Below the pieces are notes generated by a model. It was not told the origin of the DNA, did not search any database, and saw only the letters and a program-made list of their open reading frames with translations. A stretch of 64,000 nt of DNA from Hirudinaria manillensis (taxonomy: Eukaryota; Annelida; Clitellata; Hirudinida; Hirudinidae). Below, piece after piece: positions 1-13,865 of the stretch. Location: the NCBI GenBank assembly GCA_034509925.1, contig CM067530.1:5936001-6000000 (forward strand). Direction: 5' to 3'. Both the position numbers and the translations under genes were made by a program. The first letter of the stretch is position 1. Each line of letters opens with the position of its first letter.

Positions 1-416
1 GTATGTTTACTGCGTTTCTATATGAAGGTCTCATTAAGTGTTGAGTCATCTTGGGAGTCTAATTATTCTTCAAAGAAGTTCAAAAAGAGGTTTATTGTTA
101 ACTATTGAGACTTAATGAAATAAATAAAATATAAAACAAAACAAATTTAATAAAAAGGATGACTTTTATAGAATGGATTCCCTTCGGTTGTCTTCGTCCA
201 TTGTCCTTTTAGTTCCGGTGAATCGGTGAAATATCGGAAGTTGCTGTTACTTCAGGCCCTGCATTATTTTTACAATTATTTATTTTAAAATAATTTAACA
301 TTAATTTCTTTTTAAAATCCCATTCCCGATTGATTTTGTAAAAGATTTATTCACTTATTAATTGAGCGACAGATTCTAATGTTTATCTTATATATTAATG
401 AAACAACATTATTGAA

Positions 417-468
<52 letters not shown>
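417..468. repeat. (ATA)n microsatellite
   Basis: About 17 uninterrupted copies of the trinucleotide ATA/AAT are read directly in the sequence. Confidence 0.95.
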
Positions 469-669
469 CACTAAATATTACAATTATTTATAAATGTTTC
501 CTCGGTTGAACGAGCGTACAACGCTTCAGTAACAAGCAACAATAATAAGATTCGGAATTGAAATGAAATCCAATCCACGACATCTTGAAACGTATCTCCC
601 TCTTGTCGGTTATGATAATGATCACTAATAACGGATAATAATAGGGACCGCATAAATATTTTGGTGACG

Positions 670-985
670 AACGTATTGGGAAGACGACGACGATGATGAT
701 GATGATGACGACGATGATGATGGTGATGATGATGACGATGGTGATGATGATGACGAGGATGACGTCGACCATATTGATGGCAATGTCGGTGATTTATTGA
801 CAAAAGCAACCTGCAGGTCTCATTATTTCGACAAATTTGACGATCACGATTCTGAACACTGAGATGGTGAGCAGGAGGCCACATATCAAACGCGATGATG
901 ACGACGACGTGATGATGATGATGATGATGACGAAGATGATGATGATGATCTCGGTGGTGTTGGAAGAAGTGATGATGATGATGAT
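670..985. repeat. Two GAT/GAC trinucleotide-rich tracts
   Basis: Interrupted (GAY)n/(GATGAC)n tracts lie at about 685-765 and 893-985. Similar tracts recur at 1,385-1,430, 57,255-57,360, 61,830-61,935 and 63,666-63,740. They create spurious Asp-rich (+) and His/Ile-rich (-) open frames. Confidence 0.85.
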
Positions 986-3597
986 TGCAATTACGATGGA
1001 AATGTACTTGCTCGAATACTCACGGACTACGAAATCTGCACCTGCAAACGAAAGACATTTACTGAGAATTTTTATTGTTTTAAATTGTTTATTGTTATAT
1101 ATTCATTTAATGTTAATAATTTTAATAAAAATATTATTAAATTATTTCATATTATTACTGACATTAAAAGTCGTTAATACTATAAGCAATTATGGGTTAA
1201 TATTACTATTAATTAGTAACTAATAATTTTTTATACCATTGGTTATAAATAATTATTAAAATATTGTTGATTTTTTAAAATAAAGGTTTTAATATTAAAA
1301 GATATCCACCCCGTTCCCCCACTCACCAACCAATGAGCGATTGAATACTGAGGTTCTTGAGATCAACTTGAGTGTGTTGTGATGACGCTTGACGATGGCG
1401 ACGATGATGACGACGAAGATGACGATGAAGGAGGTTTGGCAGGGGAGGAGTCATCATATCATGACATCCTCGAGTTAGTCACGGAGCTGATTACGTACAC
1501 GATGTTTCCAACACCAGCACAATTTCTATAGCGCCTACTTTTGACGTTTCAAGTCACCCAACTTTCCCCGGTCATTTATAAAGCACCTTTTGCCAGCCAC
1601 GCAAACCTCCGAGAAGAAAGCTGTTTGTTAATCCCTTTAAAATTCAATTTATTTTAAGATGTACATCCTTGTCACATCGTCATTACAATCGAACTGCACG
1701 TGCTTCTAACAACAATAGCAATAATAATGATGGTATAATAGTATAATAGCGCTCAAGTAAATAATGGTTAGTTATGGTCAAATTAGAAAAATTGGAGCTA
1801 TTTTGCTTGATACGAAATAGTTTCTATTCTGATCTAAAAATAAGAAAGACGCTTTAATTGAAAGCCATACGTTATGTCGGAGAATTGTTTGAAGTAAGAT
1901 GAAAAGTTTGAAGAGGCTTGTAAGAAAAAAAATCCTATTAAAAAAACTGCTGCCATTCCCAACAAGAGTACAAACAACAACATAATAAAAGAAGCAACAA
2001 CATAATAAAGGAAGGTTACAAATGCAAGACCCACACTTGAACGTAGCCCTCCTGTATGGAATCCCCATAAAAAGCAATTTATTGGCACAACTGAACAAAT
2101 CGAGAAGAGATTCGCCAAAGCCCTCTTCACGTGGAAAGCACGGAAACACTCGGATGATTTGACTCCTTTACTCTAAAAACGACGGCTATTGGCTGACCTA
2201 TGACACTTACTAATTAGTTGCATCAGTTGTTATAAAAATAACAAGCAACATTCAATCATAATAAGATTATTTAAACAAAATAACATGGAATCTGATTTAA
2301 GCCAAAAGTTGATTGCTTTGCCGAGTCAATCTTCTCCATTCTCATTAACTTATAAACTTATTCAATTGTACGAAACCCCATATTTTTTTTATACATTAAG
2401 TACCAATTAATTCCAATGTGAGGTTATAAAAAGCGTCTTTATTTGTCTTGTTGGCCATCTTTAATGGTAGCCACGGTACCATAAGCCTGTGACCTATTCA
2501 ACTTCGCAAATGGAATCCAATTTGAATCAATGTTTCACATAAAAGTTGCTTTAAGTCTACCGATAAATGTGACAAATTTCATTTTGAGTTTTGCGGGACT
2601 GGCATAACTCCTCTCTTTATCTTTCTAAAGAACGCCTTTCAATGTTGTCACCTTTGATCATCTAAGTGGTCGAACAACAGCTTATTATAAATAAACAAAA
2701 TAAAATGAATATAAATATAAGTGAACATTGAAAGAATTGAATGGAATTGAAAAGCAATGCCGATTTCAAAGTTGTTCAAAGCGATGTCTTGCATCGAAAG
2801 AAATGAATAACTAGAAATTTAGAAGACAAACCAACATTATCATCAACAATTTGCCTGAAAAACGAGAAATCAATAATTCATTTTGACGCTTCTCGGGGAA
2901 GTTTCAAACGGCACTGATTGATGTCGGGATTGTAAACATTTTCAAAATGGATGCTGAGATTGTAAACATCTTCGAAAGAGGTTAAAAGTGGATAAATCAG
3001 AGCCATGACCATTTTCGAGTGAATTTGAAAACCATCCTTCAAAGAATTTCATTTTGTAAAATGCTTCTAAATTGATGAGCATTCGAGAGGATCATTCTCA
3101 GATAGGATCCGCCAAAGGGTAAAGAGAGAAGAATGCAGGAATTGTTGCTTGGGAAACGAAGCGTCTCCATTCAATTCGGTGGAACGAAAAAAAATAGAAG
3201 ATAGTTATTGGGGCAGGTCTGTGGACCTTCCATGCCTTCAAAGAATGATGATGTCCGATGTCCACCATTTTCTATTTATAGTTAAAAGGAAAAAATTTTA
3301 AATTTCAAATCAACTCTTCAACGACTTTGAGTGCCATGCCCCTGGAACTTTGTTTGCAGAACAATCAGCTTGTTTCAATGAGGTGCCTTGATGTGCTAGA
3401 TGTCTTGAAAGACAGTCTCTTGTGTTTTGCATCTTTCAATCTATTGAGGTTAATGGTTTTCAATTTATTGCGTATTTTATGTATTTTAAAGATTAGTGGC
3501 TTTCAGTTCACGGTCTCCTCTATTCTTGATGGTTCTTTAAATATTTGAATAATGTTCGACTTTTTATTTGATGGTTTTAGATAGTCTCGAAACAGAA

Positions 3598-3890
<293 letters not shown>

Positions 3891-4569
3891 ATAATAATGT
3901 AGATGATGACAAAAATAATTAAATAAATTAAAGTTCAAAAAGATTTCATTGATTTCAGAGGCGATGAAACGTGATGATAATTATATCGAGCTCATATCTG
4001 ATCAACCAAACACCGACATTTCTATCTCGGAAGCATTTGGTTTTGTTTTTATTTTATTTAATTTTCAATTTAATCTTTAAACTAAATTAATATAAATAAT
4101 AAACTTAACAAATAACAACCGGAATAAATACGTCTTGATGAGAGCTTCCAAGCTCTCATGAATAATTCATCAGCCGTGAATGATAATTACAAAAAAAAGA
4201 ACTAAAATTATGCACGTCGTCATCTCACGGAGCGGTCATTCAATCCTTTAAATATTCCAAACAACCACTCCACTGACACGGTCATTGTCTTGACCTGAAA
4301 TGCTTTTCCAGTGTGTTCCGTGAACGGTTTGAGGCCGTGGATTCCTTTAAAAGGAACCACGCAAAATCCTTTGTTTAGCAAAAATTCTATTCACTCTTTC
4401 GCTCGAATTGCAGAGGAATATATTTTTAATAATTTTTAACAATTGATTTGAAATTGCAATTATATTGTTGGATCCCTAGATCCAATAAATTGAAGAATAA
4501 TTAAAATTATATTGCCGATTAATTAATTTAGTAATTTATTAATTTGTTGGCAATATAATTTGATGAATG

Positions 4570-4752
4570 ATTAAAGTCTTTGGTTATGAATCTCGACAAA
4601 TAGATTTATCTCGGAAAGTAGAGCGAGAGTTAGAGAAACAGCAGATTTCAAGACTTAGACATTCGAGCATTGTACATCTTCCAAGCCATCTGACAACTTT
4701 CAATAAAACCTGACCTTCCATAATTAGTTTGAGGACCCCGGGTTATTACAAT
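4570..4752 (+). repeat. Dispersed repeat, copy A (possible solo LTR or SINE)
   Basis: This shares ordered blocks with 11,683-11,852: TTATGAAtctcgacAAATA, GAGAAACAG, TCTGACAACTT, TTTCAATAAA, TTAGTT and GGGTTATTACAATAT, in the same order with similar spacing. I infer two diverged copies of one interspersed element. The family is not recognised. The ACA ending and the AATAAA-like block would suit a small LTR, but no partner LTR was found. Confidence 0.5.
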
Positions 4753-6194
4753 ATGATGATTTGTTTTTAACGTTTAAATGATTTACAATTGAATTTCAGT
4801 TTTTTCTTTTTAATGAAAAACTCGTTGCGATGCATTGATGATGAGCAAAGTAAATTGCCAAAGTACTGGGGTTGATGTGCAATTGTAGCCTTGTCAGTCT
4901 CAGGGGACCCTTGCTATTCTCGTACACAAACATCACGCACGTTGAAGCAAATAATCACATCCATCTGTTTGTGAAGACAAATTTGTCTCCACGGTTTGGA
5001 AGAAAGAAACGTTTACAGGCTTCTTTACAAGTTCCTATGCCATCGTCGTCGTCGTCCTCGTAACTTGTTCGAGAGAACTTAACAAATGAATTGGACAAAG
5101 GAAACAACTACAATCTTTGGTGAATTTTTATAACTTAGTTAAAAAGAAATGCATTATTATTAAACTTATTAAATTGTGAATTTAAACATAGCTCTTAAAC
5201 AAATTAATTAATTAAATAAAAGAAATAAAATAAAAATAAAGATCCAAACTTCGAAAGCCTTTACATTGACGAGAGGATCTATCCAAGCTTATCCAAGAAG
5301 GCCGGTTGCAGCATTTTTCCTTCATGGAAATCTAAGCACTCTTTGCAATCCAGGCGCACCTGAAAGTCTTAGAAGGGAAAATCCTTTAATAATCTTCGGT
5401 ACACTCGTTACTGAGTTCATCTTTGACTCCTTTTCAAATGAGCACTTCACTAACTCAAAGCCTCTGGTTTCAAATCCCGGCGAGAACCGGCTGAACGTAT
5501 TCAAACTGAGGACTGAATTATGGAAATATAAAAAGTTTTACGATCACTTACAGGACACACCTGGGATGTAATAAGAGCTGCATTGGAGAGGGTTCTGCGT
5601 AAATTATTACAATAATCACGTATTTTTAATCAATATCTAATAAGCTGATAATTAATAAATAAGTTAATTAATTAATATTAAATTTCATTTAGGTGTTTTT
5701 AATTTCAAAATGCTGAATAAAAATGTGCTGACTGCAAAACGTACTCGAGAGAAAATGCGAACCTTGAAGAAATATTTTTGAAAAAATAATGCAAAATGTT
5801 TGGAATAATATTTTTGAATAGTAATAATTAAAGTCAAGAGTGGAACAAAGGCATATTTTAAAAACGGAAGGAAATACATTAAAAATATTTTAGAGATATT
5901 TTAAATATTTTAAATACTTAAACTTTGAACAATGACAATCTAAATCCATACATATGGTACAATTTCCATTACCACCATCATTATCATTATCATCATTACA
6001 TTCAGAGACAATCACTTGAAATAGAGGAATGGACAGAATGTGAGGATGAAAGAGAGACAGGGTAGACAATGCAAAGGTGAGAAAGCACTTTCAATCCTTT
6101 CTTTGGTGCTTCAAGCATTCATCCGAGGCCTAAAATGGCTTTCACGAACGTGTTTCCGTGATGAACTGAAATGGAAATTAAAAAGTAAAAGTTG

Positions 6195-6312
6195 GAAGAT
6201 TACAAAGATTACAAGGATTACAATCAAAGATTACAAGGATTACAATCAAAGGTTACAAAGATTACAATCAAAGGTTACAAAGATTACAATCAAAGGTTAC
6301 AAGGATTACTTA
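6195..6312. repeat. 22-bp minisatellite
   Basis: This is a tandem array of the motif GATTACAAtcAAaGGTTACAA. The right half has a clear 22-bp period and the left half is shorter and more degenerate. It sits inside a 100-codon open frame (6,040-6,342) that is probably fortuitous. Confidence 0.85.
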
Positions 6313-6921
6313 GAAGACGATGACAGAAATATTTCGATTTAACATTTCAAAACCGTATTTGAGTCGGAAGAGAATTTCATGAATTTGTGAACTATTATTT
6401 AAAAAGGAGCTTTTTGTTTTTAAGCGTTTATAAATGATCACGTCAGAGTCAATGGGTCATGGACATGTCATCATCATCATCATCGTCGTCGTCATCATCA
6501 CCATCGTCATCTTTATCATTTCCACCATCGTCATCAACAATATTATAATATTAATCACAATTACGTGTTGCTATCGGAGATACCTTGGAATTATTTAATA
6601 AAATTCCTAAAAATTTAAATTAATTTTAATTTTCATCTGTTAATGTACACATTAATATAAATGATTTTTATTTGCTAAACACCAACTGACCTCTACGAGA
6701 ACCTAATTAATTATAGTGCTAATTGAATAATTTATTTCCTCTGAAGAGCCTTCCATTCCTTGATCACACACATCCAGTCACACGTATACCAGGTCATCAC
6801 GTACACCCGCTTGCATTCACAGACAATACACTTAAAGGTTATTATTCAGTTAATATCGAAGCTTCTTTTCAACGTTCATTGAACTGAAACTCCACAAGTT
6901 ATCGTCCATCAGAAAGTGAAT

Positions 6922-7097
6922 AACCAACGGCAATTCAAATGTTTTTTGTAAATTATTTCTTATTAAACCAACGGCAATTCAAATGTTTTTTGTAAATTAT
7001 TTCTTATTAAACCAACGGCAATTCAAATGTTTTTTGTAAATTATTTCTTATTAAACCAACGGCAATTCAAATGTTTTTTGTAAATTATTTCTTATTA
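6922..7097. repeat. 44-bp tandem repeat, four perfect copies
   Basis: A 44-bp unit beginning AACCAACGGCAATTCAAATG starts at 6,922, 6,966, 7,010 and 7,054. The copies look identical by eye, and a fifth copy is broken after five bases. Perfect identity suggests a recent expansion. Confidence 0.95.
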
Positions 7098-7635
7098 AAC
7101 CAGCATCTTAAAAGCAATTTGATTGCCTTTTAAGAGCTTTAAAAATCAGATGCTGAACAGATTTTTTAAGTCACTTGGATGCATTTTCGTCCTTCATCTT
7201 AGAAGAAGGATGCCTTAAAATTTTATCGCTTGTTTTACCGCTCGGCACCCTTTTGCTGAGACCCTCCTTGCAAATATTTCTCCAATCGACTTTTAATGCT
7301 GTTTTCATAAATTTAAAAATTAATTAATTTATTAATTTATTTATTAATCATAATTAAATTAATAATTAAAATCATATGCAGACGATAACGGTAGTGAGTT
7401 GCTTCTCGTTTGACTTAACCGATTGCGATGGATTTATTTTATTTTATTTAAAATATTTAAATCGTCAAAAATATTTTCAAAAATAAAAAACAAAAACGGT
7501 GAAACGTTTCTGGAGACAAAAACTGAAAGTTCCACGTCTTTGGTTTTTTTAAAGGAGGTGTTTATCCGTGACCTCACATGATCTCTCGAGTAGGTGAGAC
7601 ATACCTATCCAGCACGTTAGAACTGTAAACAACAC

Positions 7636-7712
7636 CACTATAATATAATAATTGTAATAATAATAATTATAATAATTATAATAATAATAGTAATAATAAT
7701 AATAATAATAAT
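7636..7712. repeat. (TAA)n microsatellite
   Basis: An imperfect TAA/TAATAATTA array is read directly, 60 bp upstream of a hAT-like MITE. Confidence 0.85.
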
Positions 7713-7769
7713 ATGACATTAATATATAACTGGAGATAAAAGAATCCTTTCATTATGTTCCACTTAAAC

Positions 7770-7966
7770 CAGGGTCCCCTAACCTTCCGCATACCCTCGG
7801 ATGACCCGCGGATGTCGTAAATTATAATTTTGAAAATTTAAATAAAAAAATAATTTTAAAAAAAGGCCAAAAAGTAATCCGTCATAACAACAAATTTAAT
7901 AAGTTTCAACACGGAAGTGGCTCTAAGGTTGCATGTGGCCCGCGGACCAATCGAAGGGTAACCCTG
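7770..7966. mobile_element. hAT-like MITE (about 197 bp)
   Basis: The element begins CAGGGTCCCC and ends in the inverse, AACCCTG. Its subterminal regions contain CCGCGG and, near the right end, GTGGCCCGCGG, a feature common in hAT-family ends. The flanks are 8-bp near-identical repeats, ACTTAAAC on the left (7,762-7,769) and ATTTAAAC on the right (7,967-7,974), matching the 8-bp target duplication of hAT transposons. The interior is AT-rich and non-coding, so the element is non-autonomous. Termini and duplication are seen; the family assignment is inferred. Confidence 0.7.
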
Positions 7967-7974
7967 ATTTAAAC

Positions 7975-9854
7975 CATCGATTTCAAAAGTGGCACTCCAA
8001 GAAAACTGTGGAAGATGGTCTATCTTCCTATAGCTTAGCAAAATTCTTATTATCATCGATTATATTTTAAGCTTTACTCCAACTGCTTAAGAATAAAAGT
8101 TTGAATGAGAACACTTAAAGCAATCGTATATCTTAAAGATATTGAAAGACAGTTTTCAAATCTTTCATAAAAATAAATTCATTAACAAAACCAATTTGAA
8201 ATAACTGACCTTGTAGATTATTTCTAATAAATTATTTGCCGACTTACTGATGAAACCGACAAAATGTTGAGCCAAACATCAATAAATAAGGATAAGCAAC
8301 AAACGGCCCTTTCCATTAGGATTCTGTTTTAAATGACTGAGTAATTATGACATGCTATTGCAGTTTTTAAGGAATGTTTTCAAAATTTAAGCAAATGTAT
8401 CATTTTAAAAACATACATTGACACTGGTAGCACTCATAGAAGGTGTTTTGTAATTGAGGGGAGTGAATTAAGCTTTCGGGAGGGCCACTTGTTTTTATGT
8501 AGAAGCTGACATGATGACCACTTTGTAGGTAAAACTTGACACAGTTTCAAATTAAGGCGTCTTAGGTCAACTGCTGTAATTCCATATTCCTTTGAATTAA
8601 TTAATAATTATAATTTATAACAAAATAATTATAATTTTGTCGCCGAAATTTGTAACTATTTAAAATACATCAAAAGGAAGCTGCTTTTTCAGGAGTCGAC
8701 GGTAAAAACATCCGTAGCTCATCCGCTTCAAATTCGGTAGCTCACCTGGTCACGTGGTGTCAACATCGTACTTAAATTAATAAATAAATTAAGAAATTAA
8801 AAGAAATTTTTAAAACTTAATTTTCATTAAAAATTCAATTCAAACAGAAACATTGTTCATAAAGGATCAGAGAAAACCTTAGCGTAGTCTGAAAACTCAA
8901 GATTTAATATTTCTGTATATTTATTTTTTAAATCATTTGTTACATTTTTGAATTACTTATGCTAAAATATATTTATTCTTTAATAACTATAAATTATTAA
9001 TTACCAATCCAAATAACAAAATTCTAATAAAAATAATTTTTATATTTAATGGCAAAACAAAAGTACTAACCGACTTAGAATATTAGACGCGGAGATTAAA
9101 ACCTGAAAACACCTTTATGACTTTGTTAAGAAAGTAAACAATAATAAAAAGCAATAATAGCATCCTCCATCTCCATCTCCATCGTCGTCGTCGTCATCAC
9201 TGTCTGCTCTTTCATCCTGGATATTATGGCGGTGTTGTTAGGACGTGTTTGGCAATTTATTGTAATTCTGGGATTTTGCCAATAAAAGAGTTTCTTGCTT
9301 TCATGTCGTCTGAGGTCGGGTTGGGGGGGGGGGGTTCTAGAGAGGGGTTGGGGGGATTTCCTTGGTGGAGAGGAAGGACTTGCAATTTCGCGAGAGCTTC
9401 CAAAGTGCCGGGAAAAAAAGAGAGCGAGTGAAGATAAGGAGGACTGAAGATTACGATAATCACGATCACAACCATGGCAATAATCCGCCTCACTTATTAG
9501 CGTGTCAGAAGACGACAGAAAGATGAATTTAATGAATGAATTATTTTAAATTATTATTTCAGAAATACCAAAAATATATTAATATATTTAATTTAAGTAT
9601 TACAATTTTTAGATGTGAATTTTTTTATATTTATATTAAAATATAATATTTATTCCTCATACCGGTAATATTTAAAGAGGAAAATATTGAGTGAAATGTT
9701 GATGTCGTCGACAATAACTGAGCGACTTTATGGTTGAGTTTTGAAGTTCTTCTGCAAAGGTTCGACACTTGCATCACCCCGTCATCACGTGACCCTGGAG
9801 GAATAAGTTTTACGATTCCAACAACAAATCCAGATGTTTCTATTTTAATTCGTA
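7975..9854. other. Intergenic, no gene recognised
   Basis: AT-rich sequence with a short GTC/CATCTC microsatellite near 9,160-9,195. An open frame of 78 codons (minus strand, 9,257-9,493) has no recognisable domain. Nothing else is supported. Confidence 0.6.
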
Positions 9855-10065
9855 GATGCGCCATGTCTTGTTTGGAAATGTTTGTTTTGTATTCCATGGA
9901 TTGTATGGAAGTGTTTGTTTTGTATGCCATGGTTTGTATGAAAGTGTTTGTTTCATGTGCCATGTTTTGTATGGCATGTTTTGTAGGCCATGTTTTATAT
10001 GGAAATGTTTGTTTCCTAAGGCTTTGTTTTGTTTGGAAATGTATGTTTTGTATGGAAACATAAAC
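9855..10065. repeat. Degenerate TGTTTTGTATGG-type minisatellite
   Basis: About ten imperfect copies of a unit related to TGTTTTGTATGGAAgTGTT are visible, separated by CCATG blocks. Open frames of 73-109 codons cross it on both strands but show only repeat-derived Cys/Phe/Val or Lys/Thr patterns. Confidence 0.75.
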
Positions 10066-10208
10066 TTTTATTTTCAATTCTACGATGACAAGGATTTTTG
10101 CTCGAACAAAGTTAGCCGTTAAGGCTTTTTCAGGGACAGACCTTCCTAAATATCCCTCAAAGTGGCAATCTTCTTCAGTTTTAAAATCTGCAAATATAAT
10201 ATAAAACG

Positions 10209-10459
10209 ATATAATATAATATAATATAATATAATATAATATAATATAATATAATATAATATAATATAATATAATATAATATAATATAATATAATATAAT
10301 ATAATATAATATAATATAATATAATATAATATAATATAATATAATATAATATAATATAATATAATATAATATAACGTAACGTAACGTAACGTAACGTAAC
10401 GTAACGTAACGTAACGTAACGTAACGTAACGTAACGTAACGTAACATAACATAACATAA
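10209..10459. repeat. Compound pentanucleotide array TATAA / CGTAA / CATAA
   Basis: Three adjacent blocks keep the same 5-bp register. About 33 copies of TATAA (10,209-10,373) are followed by about 14 copies of CGTAA (10,374-10,443), then three of CATAA. The array generates Tyr/Ile/Leu- and Arg/Tyr/Val-rich open frames on the minus strand that I regard as spurious. Confidence 0.95.
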
Positions 10460-11426
10460 TAAATCTAATATTATATCATACATGTTACAAAATTCAACCC
10501 AAATATTGATAACAATTGAATCTTCATTTTATAATTAATTATACTAACTTAAATTATTCACAATAATTTGGAATAAAATAAATAACTTAATTAATAAATA
10601 TATTTAAAACAAATAACTTAATAAATATATTTTCAACGAGTTTCATCAGTTGACGATCAGTATTTGACGACAAAGCTCGTTGGAAAAATCAGTAGTTGGC
10701 AAATTGCATTAAACGATGTACTATGTTGTTGTCGTTGATGTTGTTGTTGTTGTTATTGTCGATGATGATGATGATTGTGGTTGCGACTTATCGTATAGGA
10801 ACACAGGCGAACAACTTTTGAAATCACAGAATTAATTGAGACGAATACCTTTTGGAATTTATTTAAATTTATTTTTTTAATTTCTTTATTTAAATTTATT
10901 TTTTAAGCATTTGTTTAAAACCATCAACGATGTTCTCTTGTTAATCAACCGTTGTAATAATGGCCCACGTAAGCCGAACGTACTGTAACGTAATAAATAT
11001 TTAATTAATTACTTAAATAATTAAACAAAACGTTTTTTCAAAATTAAAAAAAGTACAAGAAATTACATTTAAAATACCGAAATAATAGAAAGACAAATTC
11101 AGACTATTTCCGGTGCTAATTAAAAATGTTAATAATAAATATATAAAAAGGCATTCATATTTTGCTTAAAGATATCTATTAAATTACTTTATTATATCTA
11201 TTAAAATATTTAAATTTTATTTATATAATTAAATATATCTATTATAAATTAATTTATTTATATTTAAATAAAAATATGAAATAGTTATTTTAAATATTTT
11301 TTAATTGTACCAAATAACAATGGCTTCGAATGTACAGATATGTAGATTCTTTTTATTTTCAGTTATCGGTGAGATTTTTGCTTTGCTTTGATTAGGTCTT
11401 TGTTCAAAGTTACAATTGGTTAATAA

Positions 11427-11535
11427 TTAATTATAATAAGATGTAAATATGGTTGTAATCTTAGTATGTAATCAATTATAATAAGAGATAAATGTGGTTG
11501 TAATAACAGTATGTTATTTATTATAATAAGAGATA
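11427..11535. repeat. Imperfect tandem repeat (three copies of about 45 bp)
   Basis: The block AATTATAATAAGAgaTAAAT is followed by GGTTGTAAT and AGTATGT. It recurs three times with small changes, the third time truncated. Confidence 0.75.
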
Positions 11536-11682
11536 AATGTTAAATAATTCAAAGTCAGTAACACTTATCGTTATAATTCTGGACCTGGCTAATTAAGCAT
11601 ATTTCAAATTATATTGTATTAATTAGCTTTATAATTAGTCGGGGTAATATCCATATTCGTTATAATGGATAATTAATCTTTT

Positions 11683-11852
11683 GTTATGAACCTCTTCAAA
11701 TAACGTTGCAGCCAAAAAGGGTGAGAAACAGACTTAAGGACATCAGACTGACAACTTCCAGTCATTTTAAGATCAATTATGTGAACTGAATACTTTCAAT
11801 AAACTTCACCTGACATTATTTAGTTGGCAGACCTTTGGGTAATAACAATATC
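11683..11852 (+). repeat. Dispersed repeat, copy B
   Basis: This is the counterpart of 4,570-4,752, with the same order of conserved blocks (TTATGAAcctcttcAAATA, GAGAAACAG, CAGACTGACAACTT, TTTCAATAAA, TTTAGTTGGCAGACC, GGGTAATAACAATAT). Divergence is moderate, so the copies are old. Confidence 0.5.
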
Positions 11853-12390
11853 AACCATTGGTATCGCTTATTAATGTGTGCACCTCCTAATCACATACGA
11901 TTATATAATTAATTTTAAATAATATTTAATTTAATTATATTACAAATTCAGTGGAAAATTTCATAAAAGTCACTAGATTCAGGTAATGATTCTAAAAGCT
12001 GGTCTCAAAAAAAAAAAAATTTTGCAATTTTTATTGTTACAATTAAAAAGTTGCAGAAATTTGAGAGAAGTACACTTAAGTGTACTTACGTGTACTTGAG
12101 ACTGTTAATCAATGAATGCCTCAATTCACAATTCATTTAATTCACTGAATTATTGGACGTGTATTTATACAATTACGCATAAATCCATTTTTATTTGCTC
12201 AAAGGGTTCTCTGCGAGAATTCTTATTGCTTTCTTCGCCGATGGCTTTTTCTTAAAATATTTCTTTATGTTTGACATCTCCCAATCATTTTTTATAAAGT
12301 TTCCAACGAATTTCATGATTTCTTCAAATTAACAACTCGAAGTAATTCAAATTTATCGTTCGTGCATCTAAGAGAAATTCGATTATTAAA

Positions 12391-12924
<534 letters not shown>

Positions 12925-13438
12925 AACGAAATTGTGATCATTGCGAACCTTTAAATAAAGAAGTTGTTATCCAATGCGAAGCAATGCAGATACCAGGAAC
13001 TTTTCCATGTTGAACATTATAGCATCATTTGAAACTCGTTGCTGGCAATTTATGTCTTCATTCCAAAGTTCCAATTAAGTTGCGTTGAGGATCAGAACAG
13101 CTGTCCGTGCAAACTTGGACAGAGCAATTATCCTTCCAATAGTTCTGTCACGTATTGTCTCAAATCTTTATACTTAACTTTATTCTTTCATCAACTGCCA
13201 AGTCTGCCTTGTGCAATGTTAAGTATGCTTCGTGTAGCAATAAATGTGCTTTATGTGTTATTATTTATGTAATAATAAGTATGTTTTGTTTAATATTACT
13301 TTGAGCCAAAATCAGATTTGGGTGCAAGCGATATAAATTCTTTTGCCATAGAATCGGATCAAGTATTATCATAATTTCTTATAAATTTGTTATTTAATTA
13401 TAACTGACTTGATAATAATAATCTAAATGAATTTAATA

Positions 13439-13471
<33 letters not shown>

Positions 13472-13660
13472 GTAAAGCAATTGTTTCAACTTCAAGTACA
13501 TTAATAGCCACGTCATTCCTTCCAACCTCTTGAATTCCAACCACAACCACGAGTCAGAGGTTCAACCGTACAGTTGGTGGAGATTTTCTGAATCCCTGAA
13601 ATCCTCCCCTTATTATTGTTATTATTATCAATACTATCATCATCATTATCATTACTGTTA
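12925..13660. other. Intergenic, no gene recognised
   Basis: An open frame of 77 codons at 13,039-13,272 (+) has no recognisable domain. A short AAT array lies at 13,439-13,471. I see no supported gene. Confidence 0.55.
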
Positions 13661-13661
13661 T

Positions 13662-13757
<96 letters not shown>

Positions 13758-13865
13758 TAATAAATAATAATAATAATTATTGTTATTATATTATATATAA
13801 TAATTTTTATAATAACAATTATTATTATTATATTTATTATAACATAATAATTATTATTATTATTT
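13661..13865. repeat. (AAT)n array followed by inverted ATT-rich arm
   Basis: About 100 bp of AAT repeats is followed by AATAATTATTGTTATTATATTA and then ATT-rich sequence. The two halves are partly complementary, so a long AT hairpin is possible. Confidence 0.75.

Larger units (their letters stand above)
10460..12390. other. Intergenic, no gene recognised
   Basis: AT-rich non-coding DNA with no recognisable exon. It contains an imperfect tandem repeat at 11,427-11,535 and the dispersed repeat copy B at 11,683-11,852, both listed separately. Confidence 0.6.

Noticed and set aside
5266-5571. 101-codon ORF; its 3' half contains GGTTTCAAATCCCGGC, reminiscent of a tRNA T-arm
   Set aside because: No domain, no splice partners, and no acceptor or anticodon stem can be folded around the T-arm-like text.
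6922-7097. Regular direct repeats resembling a CRISPR array
   Set aside because: The units are contiguous with no variable spacers, and the host is a eukaryote. It is a tandem repeat.
9631-10452. 273-codon minus-strand ORF
   Set aside because: Most of it reads the pentanucleotide and minisatellite arrays; the remainder has no recognisable motif.
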